The notes under the pieces are model-generated. The model saw only the letters and a list, made by a program, of their open reading frames with translations. It did not search any database and had not been told where the DNA came from. A stretch of DNA of 64,000 nt from Streptomyces sp. 135 (GTDB taxonomy: Bacteria; Actinomycetota; Actinomycetes; Streptomycetales; Streptomycetaceae), in NCBI RefSeq assembly GCF_020026305.1, contig NZ_CP075691.1, positions 6,324,001-6,388,000 of the forward strand, given 5' to 3'. Position 1 is the stretch's first letter. The number at the start of each line of letters is the position of its first letter. The translations under genes were made by a program, and so were the position numbers. Positions 8,445-16,942 of the stretch are shown in pieces.

Positions 8445-9158
8445 ATGCTTGTCGCCGCCGCCGTGTGCCCTTGTCCGCCCCTGCTCGTCCCCGAAGTCGC
8501 AGCGGGGGCCGCTCCCGAACTGCACGCCGCGCGCGCGGCGTGCACGGACGCCATCGGGGTCCTCGCCGCCGCCAGGCCCGACCGGCTCGTGGTGGTGGGT
8601 CCCGCCGAGCCCAGCGGGCAGGGATCGCATGCGCAGGGGGCGCGCGGGTCCTTCCGGGACTTCGGGGTCGATCTCGACGTACGACTCGGTTACCCCCAGG
8701 GCGAGGCGGCCGGGCGGGAGCTTCCGCCGTCGCTCGCGGTGGCCGCCTGGCTGCTCGAGCGCACCCGCTGGTCGACCGCTCCCCTGGAAGGCCTGGGTGT
8801 GGGGGAACCACTTGCCGCCGAGCGGTGTATTCGACTCGGAGGGGAGATCGCGGGGCGAGCGGACCGCGTGGCCCTGCTGGTGATGGGCGACGCCAGCGCG
8901 TGCCGCACGCTGAAGGCGCCGGGGTACTTGGACGAGCGCGCGGCCGGCTTCGACGAGGAGGTCGGGCGGGCACTCGGCGCGGCTGACGTGGCGGCGTTGA
9001 AGGCGCTGGACGCCGAGCTCGCGCACGAACTGAAGGCGGCGGGCCGCGCCCCGTGGCAGGTGCTCGCCGGGGCGGCCGAGGGCGCGGCGCTGAGCGGCGA
9101 GCTGCTCTACGAGGACGCGCCGTACGGTGTGGGGTATCTGGTGGCCGCCTGGTCGTAG
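8445..9158 (+). CDS. LigB-like (class III extradiol dioxygenase fold) protein
   Basis: This 237-residue cytoplasmic protein is of a type common in Streptomyces next to miaB/miaA and annotated as class III extradiol dioxygenase-like. Visible features are the start LVAAAVCPCPPLLVPE, the strand PDRLVVVGP and ALLVMGDAS. The conserved His residues that bind iron in true LigB enzymes are not evident at the N-terminus (CPCPPLL stands where an H-P-P type motif would be expected), so catalysis is doubtful. The start is ATG at 8445. The function is unknown; the fold is inferred from resemblance. Confidence 0.75.
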   Translation: MLVAAAVCPCPPLLVPEVAAGAAPELHAARAACTDAIGVLAAARPDRLVVVGPAEPSGQGSHAQGARGSFRDFGVDLDVRLGYPQGEAAGRELPPSLAVAAWLLERTRWSTAPLEGLGVGEPLAAERCIRLGGEIAGRADRVALLVMGDASACRTLKAPGYLDERAAGFDEEVGRALGAADVAALKALDAELAHELKAAGRAPWQVLAGAAEGAALSGELLYEDAPYGVGYLVAAWS

Positions 9159-9496
9159 TGACGGGGTGGTGTTAGTGACCGGGTGGTCCTAGTGAGCGCT
9201 TGGACCTGGTGACCGTAGTGACCGCCTGGCCGCACCGCCTCCAGAGGCCGAGCGATTCCCGCCCCGTCCCACGGCGGCCCGTCCGTCGCCCGCCGCCTGA
9301 CGCCTGCCGGCCGACGCCCGACGGCCGGACGGACAGGCCCGACGGCCGTGCTGACGCGGCCCCGACGGCCGCGGGGGGCCTGCGGAACAGGCCCGACGGT
9401 CATGCTGACGAGGCCCCCGCGGGCGCGCGGACGGGCGCCGGGCGGTCCCGCGGAAGGGCCCGCCGACTGTGCGGACAGCCGTCCCCGCGCACGGCG
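9159..9496. other. Intergenic region with a duplicated 31-base segment
   Basis: No convincing gene is seen between the LigB-like gene and the terminator at 9497. Open frames here are long only because of GC content. It contains two 31-base near-copies (9333-9363 and 9387-9417, three differences) offset by 54 bases. Confidence 0.5.
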
Positions 9497-9527
9497 ACGG
9501 CCGTGAAGCGGCATGCTTCACGGCCGT
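9497..9527 (-). terminator. Terminator of the MT0933-like gene
   Basis: A perfect 13-bp inverted repeat (9497-9509 with 9515-9527) with a 5-base loop lies 14 bases downstream of the minus-strand gene ending at 9541. Confidence 0.8.
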
Positions 9528-9540
9528 CCGCCGATGCGGG

Positions 9541-9828
9541 TCAGGGAGCCGGAGGGGGCGTCGGAGGCGCCGACGGCGGCGGAGTTGCGCTGCCGCCGTC
9601 GTCCTTGCCCTTGCCCTGGTCCTGCGCGGCGAGACGGTCGACGGCGTCCTTCGCCTTGCCCGTGCCCGCCTGGATCTTGTCGCTGTACTTGCCCTTGGTC
9701 TTCTTGTCGACCACCTTCGCGGCCTTCTCCAGACCGTGGTCGATCTTGTCCCCATGCTGCTGCGCGAGGTCCGAGACCTTGTCCTTGGCAGGGGCGAGCT
9801 TGGCTTTCATGCGGTCCAGGAAGCCCAT
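9541..9828 (-). CDS. MT0933-like antitoxin family protein
   Basis: This 95-residue protein starts MGFLDRMKAKLAPAKDKVSDLA, matching the MT0933-type antitoxin family. It is Lys/Asp-rich and amphipathic in the first 65 residues and has a Pro-rich tail of about 20 residues. In mycobacteria a member pairs with a toxin, but in Streptomyces such genes are usually solitary and no toxin-like partner is adjacent. Upstream on the same strand is another small acidic protein, 34 bases away, so the two may be cotranscribed. Confidence 0.8.
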   Translation of the reverse strand: MGFLDRMKAKLAPAKDKVSDLAQQHGDKIDHGLEKAAKVVDKKTKGKYSDKIQAGTGKAKDAVDRLAAQDQGKGKDDGGSATPPPSAPPTPPPAP

Positions 9829-9862
9829 GGGTTCACCTTCCCTCGCTTAGGGGCTGCGGGAG

Positions 9863-10165
9863 CTACTTTCGGGCGCCCTCACCGGCCTCGGTGTCGGCCG
9901 CCTTCTCGGCGGACTGCTGCTTCGGGATGTCCACGCCCTCCGCCGCGGCCGTCTCGTCGCCGCCCTCCGCAGGCTTGTCCTCGGCGGCGCTCTCCTTGTC
10001 CGTGCCGGTCTCGGCAACGGGCTTGGAATCGGTCGAGCCGGGGGAGCCCCCGGCGGTTCCCTCGTCCTTCTCCGGTTCGGCCGTCACCGACGCGGCGGCC
10101 GCTGCCTCGGTCGTCGTCTCTTCGCTGTCCTTGGCCTTCCGGCGGAACCTTGCAAAAACGCCCAT
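9863..10165 (-). CDS. Small acidic protein of unknown function
   Basis: This 100-residue protein starts MGVFARFRRKAKDSEE and is otherwise dominated by Ala, Glu, Asp, Thr and Lys, so it is probably disordered. I chose the ATG at 10165 because GGAG lies 5 bases upstream; a longer frame to 10279 would overlap the upstream region without a ribosome site. Related Streptomyces proteins beside miaA have been labelled gliding motility protein without basis that I can see. It precedes the MT0933-like gene and is divergent from miaA. Confidence 0.7.
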   Translation of the reverse strand: MGVFARFRRKAKDSEETTTEAAAAASVTAEPEKDEGTAGGSPGSTDSKPVAETGTDKESAAEDKPAEGGDETAAAEGVDIPKQQSAEKAADTEAGEGARK

Positions 10166-10347
10166 ATCTACTCCATACGTTACTCGTGTGGGCGAAATCC
10201 CGCGCCGCCCGGTGCGGCACATTGCGTCGCCCGGGTCGTCGGTCCTCGAAACCGGCGGCCGGAACCTCGCAACAGGCAACGACCTGAGAGCCCTGTCGTC
10301 ACGTAGCTCGTTCGGGAAGTGGTCGTGGGGTTTGCGAGACTGGGGCG

Positions 10348-11286
10348 GTGAGTAGCGCAGCTCCCGCCCCGCGGGTCATCGCCGTCGTCGGCCCCACCGC
10401 GGCCGGAAAGTCCGATCTGGGCGTTTTCCTCGCCCAGCGTCTCGGGGGCGAAGTCGTCAACGCCGACTCCATGCAGCTCTACCGAGGGATGGATATCGGC
10501 ACCGCCAAGCTGACGCCCGAAGAGCGCGACGGAGTCCCCCACCACCTCCTCGACATCTGGGACGTCACGGAGGCGGCCAGCGTCGCCGAGTACCAGAAGC
10601 TGGCCCGCGCGCACATCGACCGTCTCCTCGCCGTGGGGCGCTGGCCGATCCTGGTCGGCGGCTCCGGGCTGTACGTCAGGGGGGCCGTCGACCACCTGGA
10701 GTTCCCCGGCACCGACCCCGCCGTGCGCGCCCGCCTGGAAGAGGAGCTGGTCCTGCGGGGCCCCGGAGTGCTGCACGCCCGCCTCGCCGCCGCGGACCCC
10801 GGGGCCGCCCAGGCGATCCTGCCGAGCAACGGCCGCCGGATCGTCCGCGCCCTGGAGGTCATCGAGATCACCGGCAAGCCCTTCACCGCCAACCTGCCGA
10901 GGCCCGAGTCCGTGTACGACACGGTCCAGATCGGCGTCGACGTCGCCCGCCCCGAACTCGACGAACGCATCGCCACGCGCGTGGACCGCATGTGGGACGC
11001 GGGCCTGGTCGACGAGGTACGCGCGCTGGAGGCCCGAGGGTTGCGCGAGGGGCTTACGGCTTCGCGGGCGCTCGGCTACCAACAGGTGCTCGCCGCCCTC
11101 GCCGGAGAGTGCACCGAGGAGGAGGCGCGCGCAGAGACGGTGCGCGCCACCAAACGCTTCGCGCGCCGTCAGGACTCCTGGTTCCGGCGCGATCCCCGGG
11201 TGCACTGGCTCAGTGGGGCCGTGGCCGATCGCGGGGAACTCCCGGCACGCGCACTGGCGTTGGTCGAACGACCGGTCACAGCCTGA
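10348..11286 (+). CDS. miaA: tRNA dimethylallyltransferase MiaA
   Basis: This enzyme transfers the dimethylallyl group from DMAPP to A37 of tRNA, the step before MiaB. The 312-residue protein has Walker A GPTAAGKS at about residues 12-19, then NADSMQLYRGMDIGTAK, DHLLDI-like HHLLDIWD, the glycine segment LVGGSGLYVRG, and the C-terminal RQDSWFRRD signature. It starts with GTG at 10348 after GGGGCG. Its neighbours miaB and dapF are in conserved actinomycete order. Confidence 0.96.
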   Translation: MSSAAPAPRVIAVVGPTAAGKSDLGVFLAQRLGGEVVNADSMQLYRGMDIGTAKLTPEERDGVPHHLLDIWDVTEAASVAEYQKLARAHIDRLLAVGRWPILVGGSGLYVRGAVDHLEFPGTDPAVRARLEEELVLRGPGVLHARLAAADPGAAQAILPSNGRRIVRALEVIEITGKPFTANLPRPESVYDTVQIGVDVARPELDERIATRVDRMWDAGLVDEVRALEARGLREGLTASRALGYQQVLAALAGECTEEEARAETVRATKRFARRQDSWFRRDPRVHWLSGAVADRGELPARALALVERPVTA

Positions 11287-11393
11287 TCACGTGATGGCAT
11301 CGGGACGCTCCGGCGGTCATCCGGGCACCTGACGGCGTGCCATCATCGACCATCGATCGACCAGTGAAGTCCGAAGTGGGAGGGCGCGTGGCG

Positions 11394-11855
11394 ATGGAGG
11401 CCGGCCCTCGTGACACCGCGCATGACGGTGGAGAGCAGCTGAGTCCCGACGGCCCCGACGAGGCGCCGGGAGGCGTGACGGACGACGGTCCCGGCGCGGA
11501 CGAGATGTCCGCGGAGGCCGAGGTCGAGGTCGAGCTGCGCCCGCAGCGACGCCTGCGCATCTGGCAGCTCGCGCCCATCGTGATCCTCGCCGCGGTCGGA
11601 TCCCTGATGTTCGCCTTCCCGCTCGCCTTCGAGTTCGGCGACGGCGGCGCGGTGGTCGCCATGCTCGGACTGCTGCTCAGCTGCTGTGCGGCCGGCTGGG
11701 GGATGATGGCCGCCCGCCGGGTGGGGCACACCTGGCCCGGGCTGCCCGAGCGCGGCTCCGGACGCCGCCCGGACTGGCGGGTCGTCTCCGCGTACGCCCT
11801 GCTGTTCGTCGGCGCCGCCGTCCTCGCCGTGTGGCGGGTGGCCCGACTCCGCTGA
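11394..11855 (+). CDS. Small membrane protein, unknown function
   Basis: A protein of 153 residues with an acidic, disordered N-terminus (about 1-58) and three hydrophobic spans: LAPIVILAAVGSLMFAFPLA, VVAMLGLLLSCCAAGWGMMA and AYALLFVGAAVLAVW. I chose the ATG at 11394 with GGAGGG about 9 bases upstream; GTG at 11388 is an alternative, and the open frame extends to 11337. It lies between miaA and dapF. No function is recognised. Confidence 0.75.
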   Translation: MEAGPRDTAHDGGEQLSPDGPDEAPGGVTDDGPGADEMSAEAEVEVELRPQRRLRIWQLAPIVILAAVGSLMFAFPLAFEFGDGGAVVAMLGLLLSCCAAGWGMMAARRVGHTWPGLPERGSGRRPDWRVVSAYALLFVGAAVLAVWRVARLR

Positions 11856-11910
11856 GGCCGCCACCGGCAGCCCGCGGGCACCGGGCCGACCGAGTGTCGT
11901 ACCCACCCCG

Positions 11911-11916
11911 TACGAT
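11911..11916 (+). promoter_or_regulatory. -10 element for apparently leaderless dapF
   Basis: TACGAT ends 6 bases before the dapF ATG, so transcription would start at or next to the A of ATG. CCGACC, 19 bases upstream at 11886-11891, could be the -35. Confidence 0.45.
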
Positions 11917-11922
11917 CGAGGG

Positions 11923-12801
11923 ATGAGCACGCGGATCGCCTTCCTCAAGGGGCACGGGACCGAGAACGACTTCGTGATCATCCCGGACCCGGACAACGCC
12001 ATCGAGCTGCCCCCGGCCGCCGTCGCCGCCCTGTGCGACCGCCGGGCGGGCATCGGTGGCGACGGCGTCCTGCACGTCGTACGCTCCGCCGCCCACCCCG
12101 AGGCCCGTCATCTCGCGGACGAGGCCGAATGGTTCATGGACTACCGCAACGGCGACGGGTCGATCGCCGAGATGTGCGGCAATGGAGTGCGCGTCTTCGC
12201 CCGGTACCTCCAGCACGCGGGACACATCGGCGCCGGCGACCTGGCGGTGGCCACCCGTGGCGGGGTGAAGACCGTGCACATCGCCAAGGCGGAATCCGGC
12301 GGCGAGATCACCGTGGGCATGGGCAAGGCGCGCCTCTCCGGAGACGACGTCACGGTCTCGGTCGCCGACCACGAGTGGCCCGCGCTCAACGTGAACATGG
12401 GCAACCCCCACGCGGTCGCCTTCGTGGACGACCTCTCCCAAGCGGGCAACCTCTACGCCCCGCCGCTCTTCAGCCCCGCTGCCGCCTACCCGGACGGGGT
12501 GAACGTCGAGTTCGTCGTCGACCGCGGCCCGCGTCACGTCGCCATGCGCGTGCACGAGCGCGGCGCGGGGGAGACCCGCTCGTGCGGCACCGGCACGTGC
12601 GCCGTGGCCGTGGCCGCGGCCCGCAGGGACGGCGTGGACCCGGCCGCCACCGGCGCCCCGGTCACGTACACCGTCGACGTGCTCGGCGGGCGGCTGGTGA
12701 TCACCGAGCGGCCCGACGGCGAGATCGAGATGACCGGCCCCGCCGTGATCGTCGCCGAAGGCGAGTTCGCGTCCGAATGGCTCGAAACGGCAATCGCATG
12801 A
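11923..12801 (+). CDS. dapF: Diaminopimelate epimerase DapF
   Basis: This enzyme converts LL- to meso-diaminopimelate for lysine and peptidoglycan synthesis. Streptomyces walls contain the LL form, so here the meso product feeds mainly lysine. The 292-residue protein has the two catalytic cysteines of the PLP-independent racemase fold: Cys85 in MCGNGVR and Cys221 in SCGTGTC. Substrate-binding NGDGS precedes the first and GNPHAV lies between them. The start MSTRIAFLKGHGTENDF is typical. Confidence 0.96.
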   Translation: MSTRIAFLKGHGTENDFVIIPDPDNAIELPPAAVAALCDRRAGIGGDGVLHVVRSAAHPEARHLADEAEWFMDYRNGDGSIAEMCGNGVRVFARYLQHAGHIGAGDLAVATRGGVKTVHIAKAESGGEITVGMGKARLSGDDVTVSVADHEWPALNVNMGNPHAVAFVDDLSQAGNLYAPPLFSPAAAYPDGVNVEFVVDRGPRHVAMRVHERGAGETRSCGTGTCAVAVAAARRDGVDPAATGAPVTYTVDVLGGRLVITERPDGEIEMTGPAVIVAEGEFASEWLETAIA

Positions 12802-12943
12802 ACTGTCGCTCGAATGGGTGATCCGTTTCACGCTCGGCGAGAGGTGGTCAGTGCCGCGTGATGGGCTCGGTAGCATCAAGCACCGGCCCGGACGGAGTAC
12901 GTCACCGTCCGTTCACCGCCGGTCGACGCAGCCGGAGGTGCCC

Positions 12944-15085
12944 ATGAGCGCGGAGGCCACGAACCCTGCCACGCCCGTCCCCATGACGACCGGGGGCCAG
13001 CGCAGGCGCGGCCGCGCCCGTCTCGACCTGCGCAGGCTCGGCAGGGCCGCCCTGCTGGGGCCCGCCACCCGCGACCGCCTCCCCGACGCGATCGGCCACG
13101 TGGCGGAGGCACACCGGGCCCACTATCCGGACGCCGACCTGGAGCCGCTGCGCCGTGCGTACGTCCTGGCGGAGTCCTCGCACCGGGGCCAGACGCGCAA
13201 GAGCGGCGAACCGTACATCACGCATCCCCTCGCCGTGACCCTGATCCTCGCCCAGCTCGGCGCGGAGATCACCACCTTGACCGCGTCCCTGCTCCACGAC
13301 ACCGTCGAGGACACCGACGTGACCCTCGACCAGGTCCGGGCCGAGTTCGGTGACGACGTCTGCTATCTCGTCGACGGCGTCACCAAACTCGAAAAGGTCG
13401 ACTACGGAGCGGCGGCCGAGCCGGAGACCTTCCGCAAGATGCTCGTCGCCACCGGTAACGACGTACGCGTCATGTCGATCAAACTCGCCGACCGCCTGCA
13501 CAACATGCGCACGCTCGGTGTCATGCGCCCCGAGAAGCAGGCCCGCATCGCCAAAGTGACCCGGGACGTCCTCATTCCGCTCGCCGAGCGCCTCGGCGTA
13601 CAGGCGCTCAAGACCGAGCTGGAGGACCTCGTCTTCGCGATCCTCCACCCGCAGGAGTACGCCGAGGTCAAGGCCCTCATCGACGCCAACGCCGCAAGCG
13701 AGCGGGACCCGCTCGGGGACATCGCGGGCGAGGTGCGCGGCGTGCTCCGAGAGGCGGGCATCACCGCCGAGGTCCTCATCAGGCCGCGGCACTTCCTCTC
13801 CGTCCACCGGGTGCACCGCAAGCGCGGTGAGCTGCGCGCCTCGGACTACGGCCGCCTCCTCGTGCTCGTCAACGAAGACGCGGACTGCTACGGAGTCCTC
13901 GGCGAACTGCACACCTGCTTCACGCCGGTCGTCTCGGAGTTCAAGGACTTCATCGCCGTACCGAAGTTCAACCTCTACCAATCGCTGCACACGGCGGTGG
14001 CCCGCCCCGACGGCCAGGTCGCCGAGGTCCTCATCCGCACGCACCAGATGCACCAGGTGGCCGAGGCGGGCGTCGTCGCACTGCGCAATCCCTACGCTCC
14101 TTCTTCGGAGGAGCCCTCCGAGCGGGCCGACGACGAGCGTGTGGACCCGACCAGGCCCGGCTGGCTCTCCCGGCTCCTCGACTGGCAGGAGGCCGCGCCC
14201 GACCCGGACACGTTCTGGTCGACGCTGCGCGAAGACCTCGCGCAGGACCGCGAGATCGCCGTCTTCCGCCCCGACGGCGGCACGCTCGGCCTGCCCGCAG
14301 GCGCCAGCTGCGTGGACGCCGCCTACGCCCAGTACGGCGAGGACGCGCACGCATGCATCGGCGCACGCGTCAACGGCCGTCTGGCGACGCTCAGCACCGT
14401 CCTGCGGGACGGCGACACCGTGCAGTTGCTCATGGGGCAGGACGCCACCTCCGGGCCGTCGAGCGAGTGGCTCGACCACGCCCGCACGCCCGGCGCCCGC
14501 ATCGCGATCAGGCGCTGGCTGACGACGCATCCGACGCCCGCTCCCGCCCCCACGCCGTCCCGTCGGCGGCCGGCCCGGCAGACACCGGTGACCACGCCCC
14601 GCCCCGAGGCCGCCGACGCGCCTCGCCCGGCCGCCGCGAGCGCCGTGGTGGACCGCGAGGGCGCGACCGTGCGCCTGGCGGGGTGCTGTACGCCGGTGCC
14701 GCCCGACGCCATCACCGCCTTCGCCGTGCGCGGAGGCGTCGTAACCGTCCACCGTGTCGGCTGTCCGGCGGTGGAGCGCATGAAGGAAGTGGGGCGCGCG
14801 GAGGTCGGTGTGCGCTGGGGGGACACCACGGAGTGCCGGGTGACCCTGACCGCCGAATCGTTCGGCCGCGCCCACCTCCTCGCCGACCTCACCGAAGCAA
14901 TCGCCCTTGAGGGCGTCGCCATCATCTCCGCGACCGTGGAACCGCCCACCCAGCAGCGCGTCCGCCACACGTACACGCTGCAACTGCCGGACGCGGCGCA
15001 CCTTCCGGCGCTGATGCGGGCCATGCGCGCCGTGCCGGGCGTGTACGACGTGAGCCGCGCCCAGCACCCGGCCGCCGCCCACTGA
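12944..15085 (+). CDS. rshA: RelA/SpoT family (p)ppGpp synthetase/hydrolase RshA
   Basis: This is the second RelA/SpoT homologue of Streptomyces (713 residues), involved in the alarmone (p)ppGpp. The HD hydrolase domain is intact: HRGQTRKSGEPYITHP near residue 80, LLHDTVEDT near 116 and KLADRLHNMRTL. The synthetase region (about 265-375) keeps FKDFIAVPKFNLYQSLHTAV, but the EIQIRT motif reads EVLIRT and the stretch around the catalytic Asp is RASDYGRLLVLV, both divergent. TGS (about 440-500) and a C-terminal ACT domain follow. I chose the ATG at 12944 because GGAGG lies just upstream. Hydrolysis is the firmer prediction. Confidence 0.93.
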   Translation: MSAEATNPATPVPMTTGGQRRRGRARLDLRRLGRAALLGPATRDRLPDAIGHVAEAHRAHYPDADLEPLRRAYVLAESSHRGQTRKSGEPYITHPLAVTLILAQLGAEITTLTASLLHDTVEDTDVTLDQVRAEFGDDVCYLVDGVTKLEKVDYGAAAEPETFRKMLVATGNDVRVMSIKLADRLHNMRTLGVMRPEKQARIAKVTRDVLIPLAERLGVQALKTELEDLVFAILHPQEYAEVKALIDANAASERDPLGDIAGEVRGVLREAGITAEVLIRPRHFLSVHRVHRKRGELRASDYGRLLVLVNEDADCYGVLGELHTCFTPVVSEFKDFIAVPKFNLYQSLHTAVARPDGQVAEVLIRTHQMHQVAEAGVVALRNPYAPSSEEPSERADDERVDPTRPGWLSRLLDWQEAAPDPDTFWSTLREDLAQDREIAVFRPDGGTLGLPAGASCVDAAYAQYGEDAHACIGARVNGRLATLSTVLRDGDTVQLLMGQDATSGPSSEWLDHARTPGARIAIRRWLTTHPTPAPAPTPSRRRPARQTPVTTPRPEAADAPRPAAASAVVDREGATVRLAGCCTPVPPDAITAFAVRGGVVTVHRVGCPAVERMKEVGRAEVGVRWGDTTECRVTLTAESFGRAHLLADLTEAIALEGVAIISATVEPPTQQRVRHTYTLQLPDAAHLPALMRAMRAVPGVYDVSRAQHPAAAH

Positions 15086-15200
15086 CCCCGGGGGCCGGGA
15101 CCGTCGACTCGGCTCATCGAACGGAGGCACGGCGACTCGTTCGAGTGGCCGGAACGCGCGTCGTCACCCCATGACGGGCCCGCGCTGATAGCCGTAAGCC

Positions 15201-16700
15201 ATGCTGCTCACCCCTCGGATCACGGCCCAGCGGCCGAAGGCCCTTCGCACCCCCCGCATCGCCGCGGCACTGATCGCGGCGACCGCATCCGCCGCCCTCG
15301 TCGCCGCGAGCGCGCCGTCGCCGGCCGCCCCGCTCGGCATCGGCGACCCGCTCTTCCCGCACCTGGGCAACCCCGGGTACGACGTGGACTCGTACGACAT
15401 CGCTTTCACCTACCGCGGTGACAACCGCAAGCCCCTGGATGCCGTCACCAAGATCGACGCCCGTGTCACGTCGCCCCTGGAGCGCGTGAACCTCGACTTC
15501 ACCCACAGCAAGGTCCGCTCCGTCGAGGTCAACGGCGAAACCGCCCGCTTCGACAGCACCGGTGAGGACCTGGTCCTCACGCCGTCCGCGCCGGTCGCGC
15601 CCGGCGAGCGGCTGCGGATCACCGTCCGGCACACCAGCGACCCCGTCTCCACCAAGGACGCCCAGAGCGGCTGGCTGCGCACGAGGGACGGGCTCGCCAT
15701 GGCCAACCAGGCGGACGCCGCCCACCTGGTCTTCCCGTGCAACGACCATCCGGCGGACAAGGCGGCGTTCACCTTCCGTGTCACGGCCCCCAAGGGGCTC
15801 ACCGCTGTCGCCAACGGCCTGCCGGTAGCCAAAGCGCGCCGTGCCGACGGGACCACCACGTGGGCGTACCGCACCCGCCACCCCATGGCGACCGAACTGG
15901 CGCAGGTGTCGATCGGGCGCTCCACCGTGGTGCACCGCAAGGGCCCGCACGGCCTTCCCGTACGCGATGTGGTGCCCACCAAGGACCGCAAGCTCCTGGA
16001 GCGCTGGCTGAAGAAGACGCCCGGCCAGATCGACTGGATGGAGAAGAAAGTCGGCCGCTACCCCTTCGAGACCTACGGCATCCTGGTCGCCGACGCGCGG
16101 ACCGGCTTCGAACTGGAGACACAGACGCTCTCTCTCTTCGAGAGAGAGCTCTTCACCCGCCCCGAGTACCCCGAGTGGTACGTCGACGCGATCATGGTGC
16201 ACGAACTGGCGCACCAGTGGTTCGGTGACAGCGTGAGCCCGCGGACCTGGTCGGACCTCTGGCTCAACGAAGGCCACGCCACCTGGTATGAGGCGCTCTT
16301 CGCCGAGGAGAAGACGAAGCGGCTCATGAAGGACCGGATGCGGGCTGCCTACGCCCGGTCGGACGGCTGGCGCGCGGCCGGCGGACCGCCCGCCAAGCCC
16401 AAGGAGCCCGCTCCCGGGCAGAAGACCAGCCTCTTCCGGCCCGTCGTCTACGACGGCAGCGCCCTGGTCCTCTACGCGCTGCGCCAGGAGATCGGGCGCC
16501 GGGCGTTCGAGCACCTTGAGCGGCAGTGGGTCCACATGCACCGTGACGGCAACGCCACGACCGCCGACTTCGTGCGGCTCGCCTCCGAGGTCGCGGGCCG
16601 TGACCTGGGAGGATTCTTCGACGCCTGGCTGTACGGGCCGAAGACGCCGCCCATGCCGGGGCACCCGGACTGGCGTACGGGAGCGCCGGAAGGGAAATAA
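15201..16700 (+). CDS. Secreted M1-family zinc metallopeptidase
   Basis: This 499-residue exported aminopeptidase-like enzyme has a signal peptide (basic RPKALRTPR, then an Ala-rich core to about residue 42). The zinc site is HELAH at residues 334-338 with the third ligand Glu357 in WLNEGHATWYE. The M1 family exopeptidase motif GAMEN is replaced by ADARTGFELETQ, so substrate preference may be altered. The C-terminal helical domain is short compared with full M1 enzymes, as in other Streptomyces single-domain members. The gene starts at ATG 15201, between rshA and hflX. Confidence 0.9.
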   Translation: MLLTPRITAQRPKALRTPRIAAALIAATASAALVAASAPSPAAPLGIGDPLFPHLGNPGYDVDSYDIAFTYRGDNRKPLDAVTKIDARVTSPLERVNLDFTHSKVRSVEVNGETARFDSTGEDLVLTPSAPVAPGERLRITVRHTSDPVSTKDAQSGWLRTRDGLAMANQADAAHLVFPCNDHPADKAAFTFRVTAPKGLTAVANGLPVAKARRADGTTTWAYRTRHPMATELAQVSIGRSTVVHRKGPHGLPVRDVVPTKDRKLLERWLKKTPGQIDWMEKKVGRYPFETYGILVADARTGFELETQTLSLFERELFTRPEYPEWYVDAIMVHELAHQWFGDSVSPRTWSDLWLNEGHATWYEALFAEEKTKRLMKDRMRAAYARSDGWRAAGGPPAKPKEPAPGQKTSLFRPVVYDGSALVLYALRQEIGRRAFEHLERQWVHMHRDGNATTADFVRLASEVAGRDLGGFFDAWLYGPKTPPMPGHPDWRTGAPEGK

Positions 16701-16880
16701 CTTCCCGGCAGGGAAAAACACGGATGACGAGACGACCCGTTTCGTGCAACCATCTTCAGGTCGACGGCACGGCCGGTCCGGACTCCGGGGTTTCCCCTCG
16801 GGGACATCTCAGGGTCGGCCGAGGCCGGTCCCGGGAATCTCCGGGCCGACCCGGGCGTTGTCGACTGTGACGGGTGACGC

Positions 16881-16908
16881 ATCCGTCGGTGACGGATCAG
16901 GGATCCGT
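16881..16908 (+). promoter_or_regulatory. Mutually exclusive hairpins in the hflX leader
   Basis: ATCCGTC (16881-16887) pairs with GACGGAT (16891-16897). The same central bases ACGGATC (16892-16898) can instead pair with GATCCGT (16902-16908). The two stems share bases and cannot coexist. They lie about 35-60 bases before the hflX start codon. This may be a translational or attenuation switch; it is a structural prediction only. Confidence 0.35.
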
Positions 16909-16942
16909 CCGTATTCCATCGACGCATCGACGTAAGGACCCA

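Noticed and set aside
12902..15130. A 742-codon minus-strand open frame across rshA
   Set aside because: It mirrors rshA in the antisense frame with no motifs; length is explained by high GC content.
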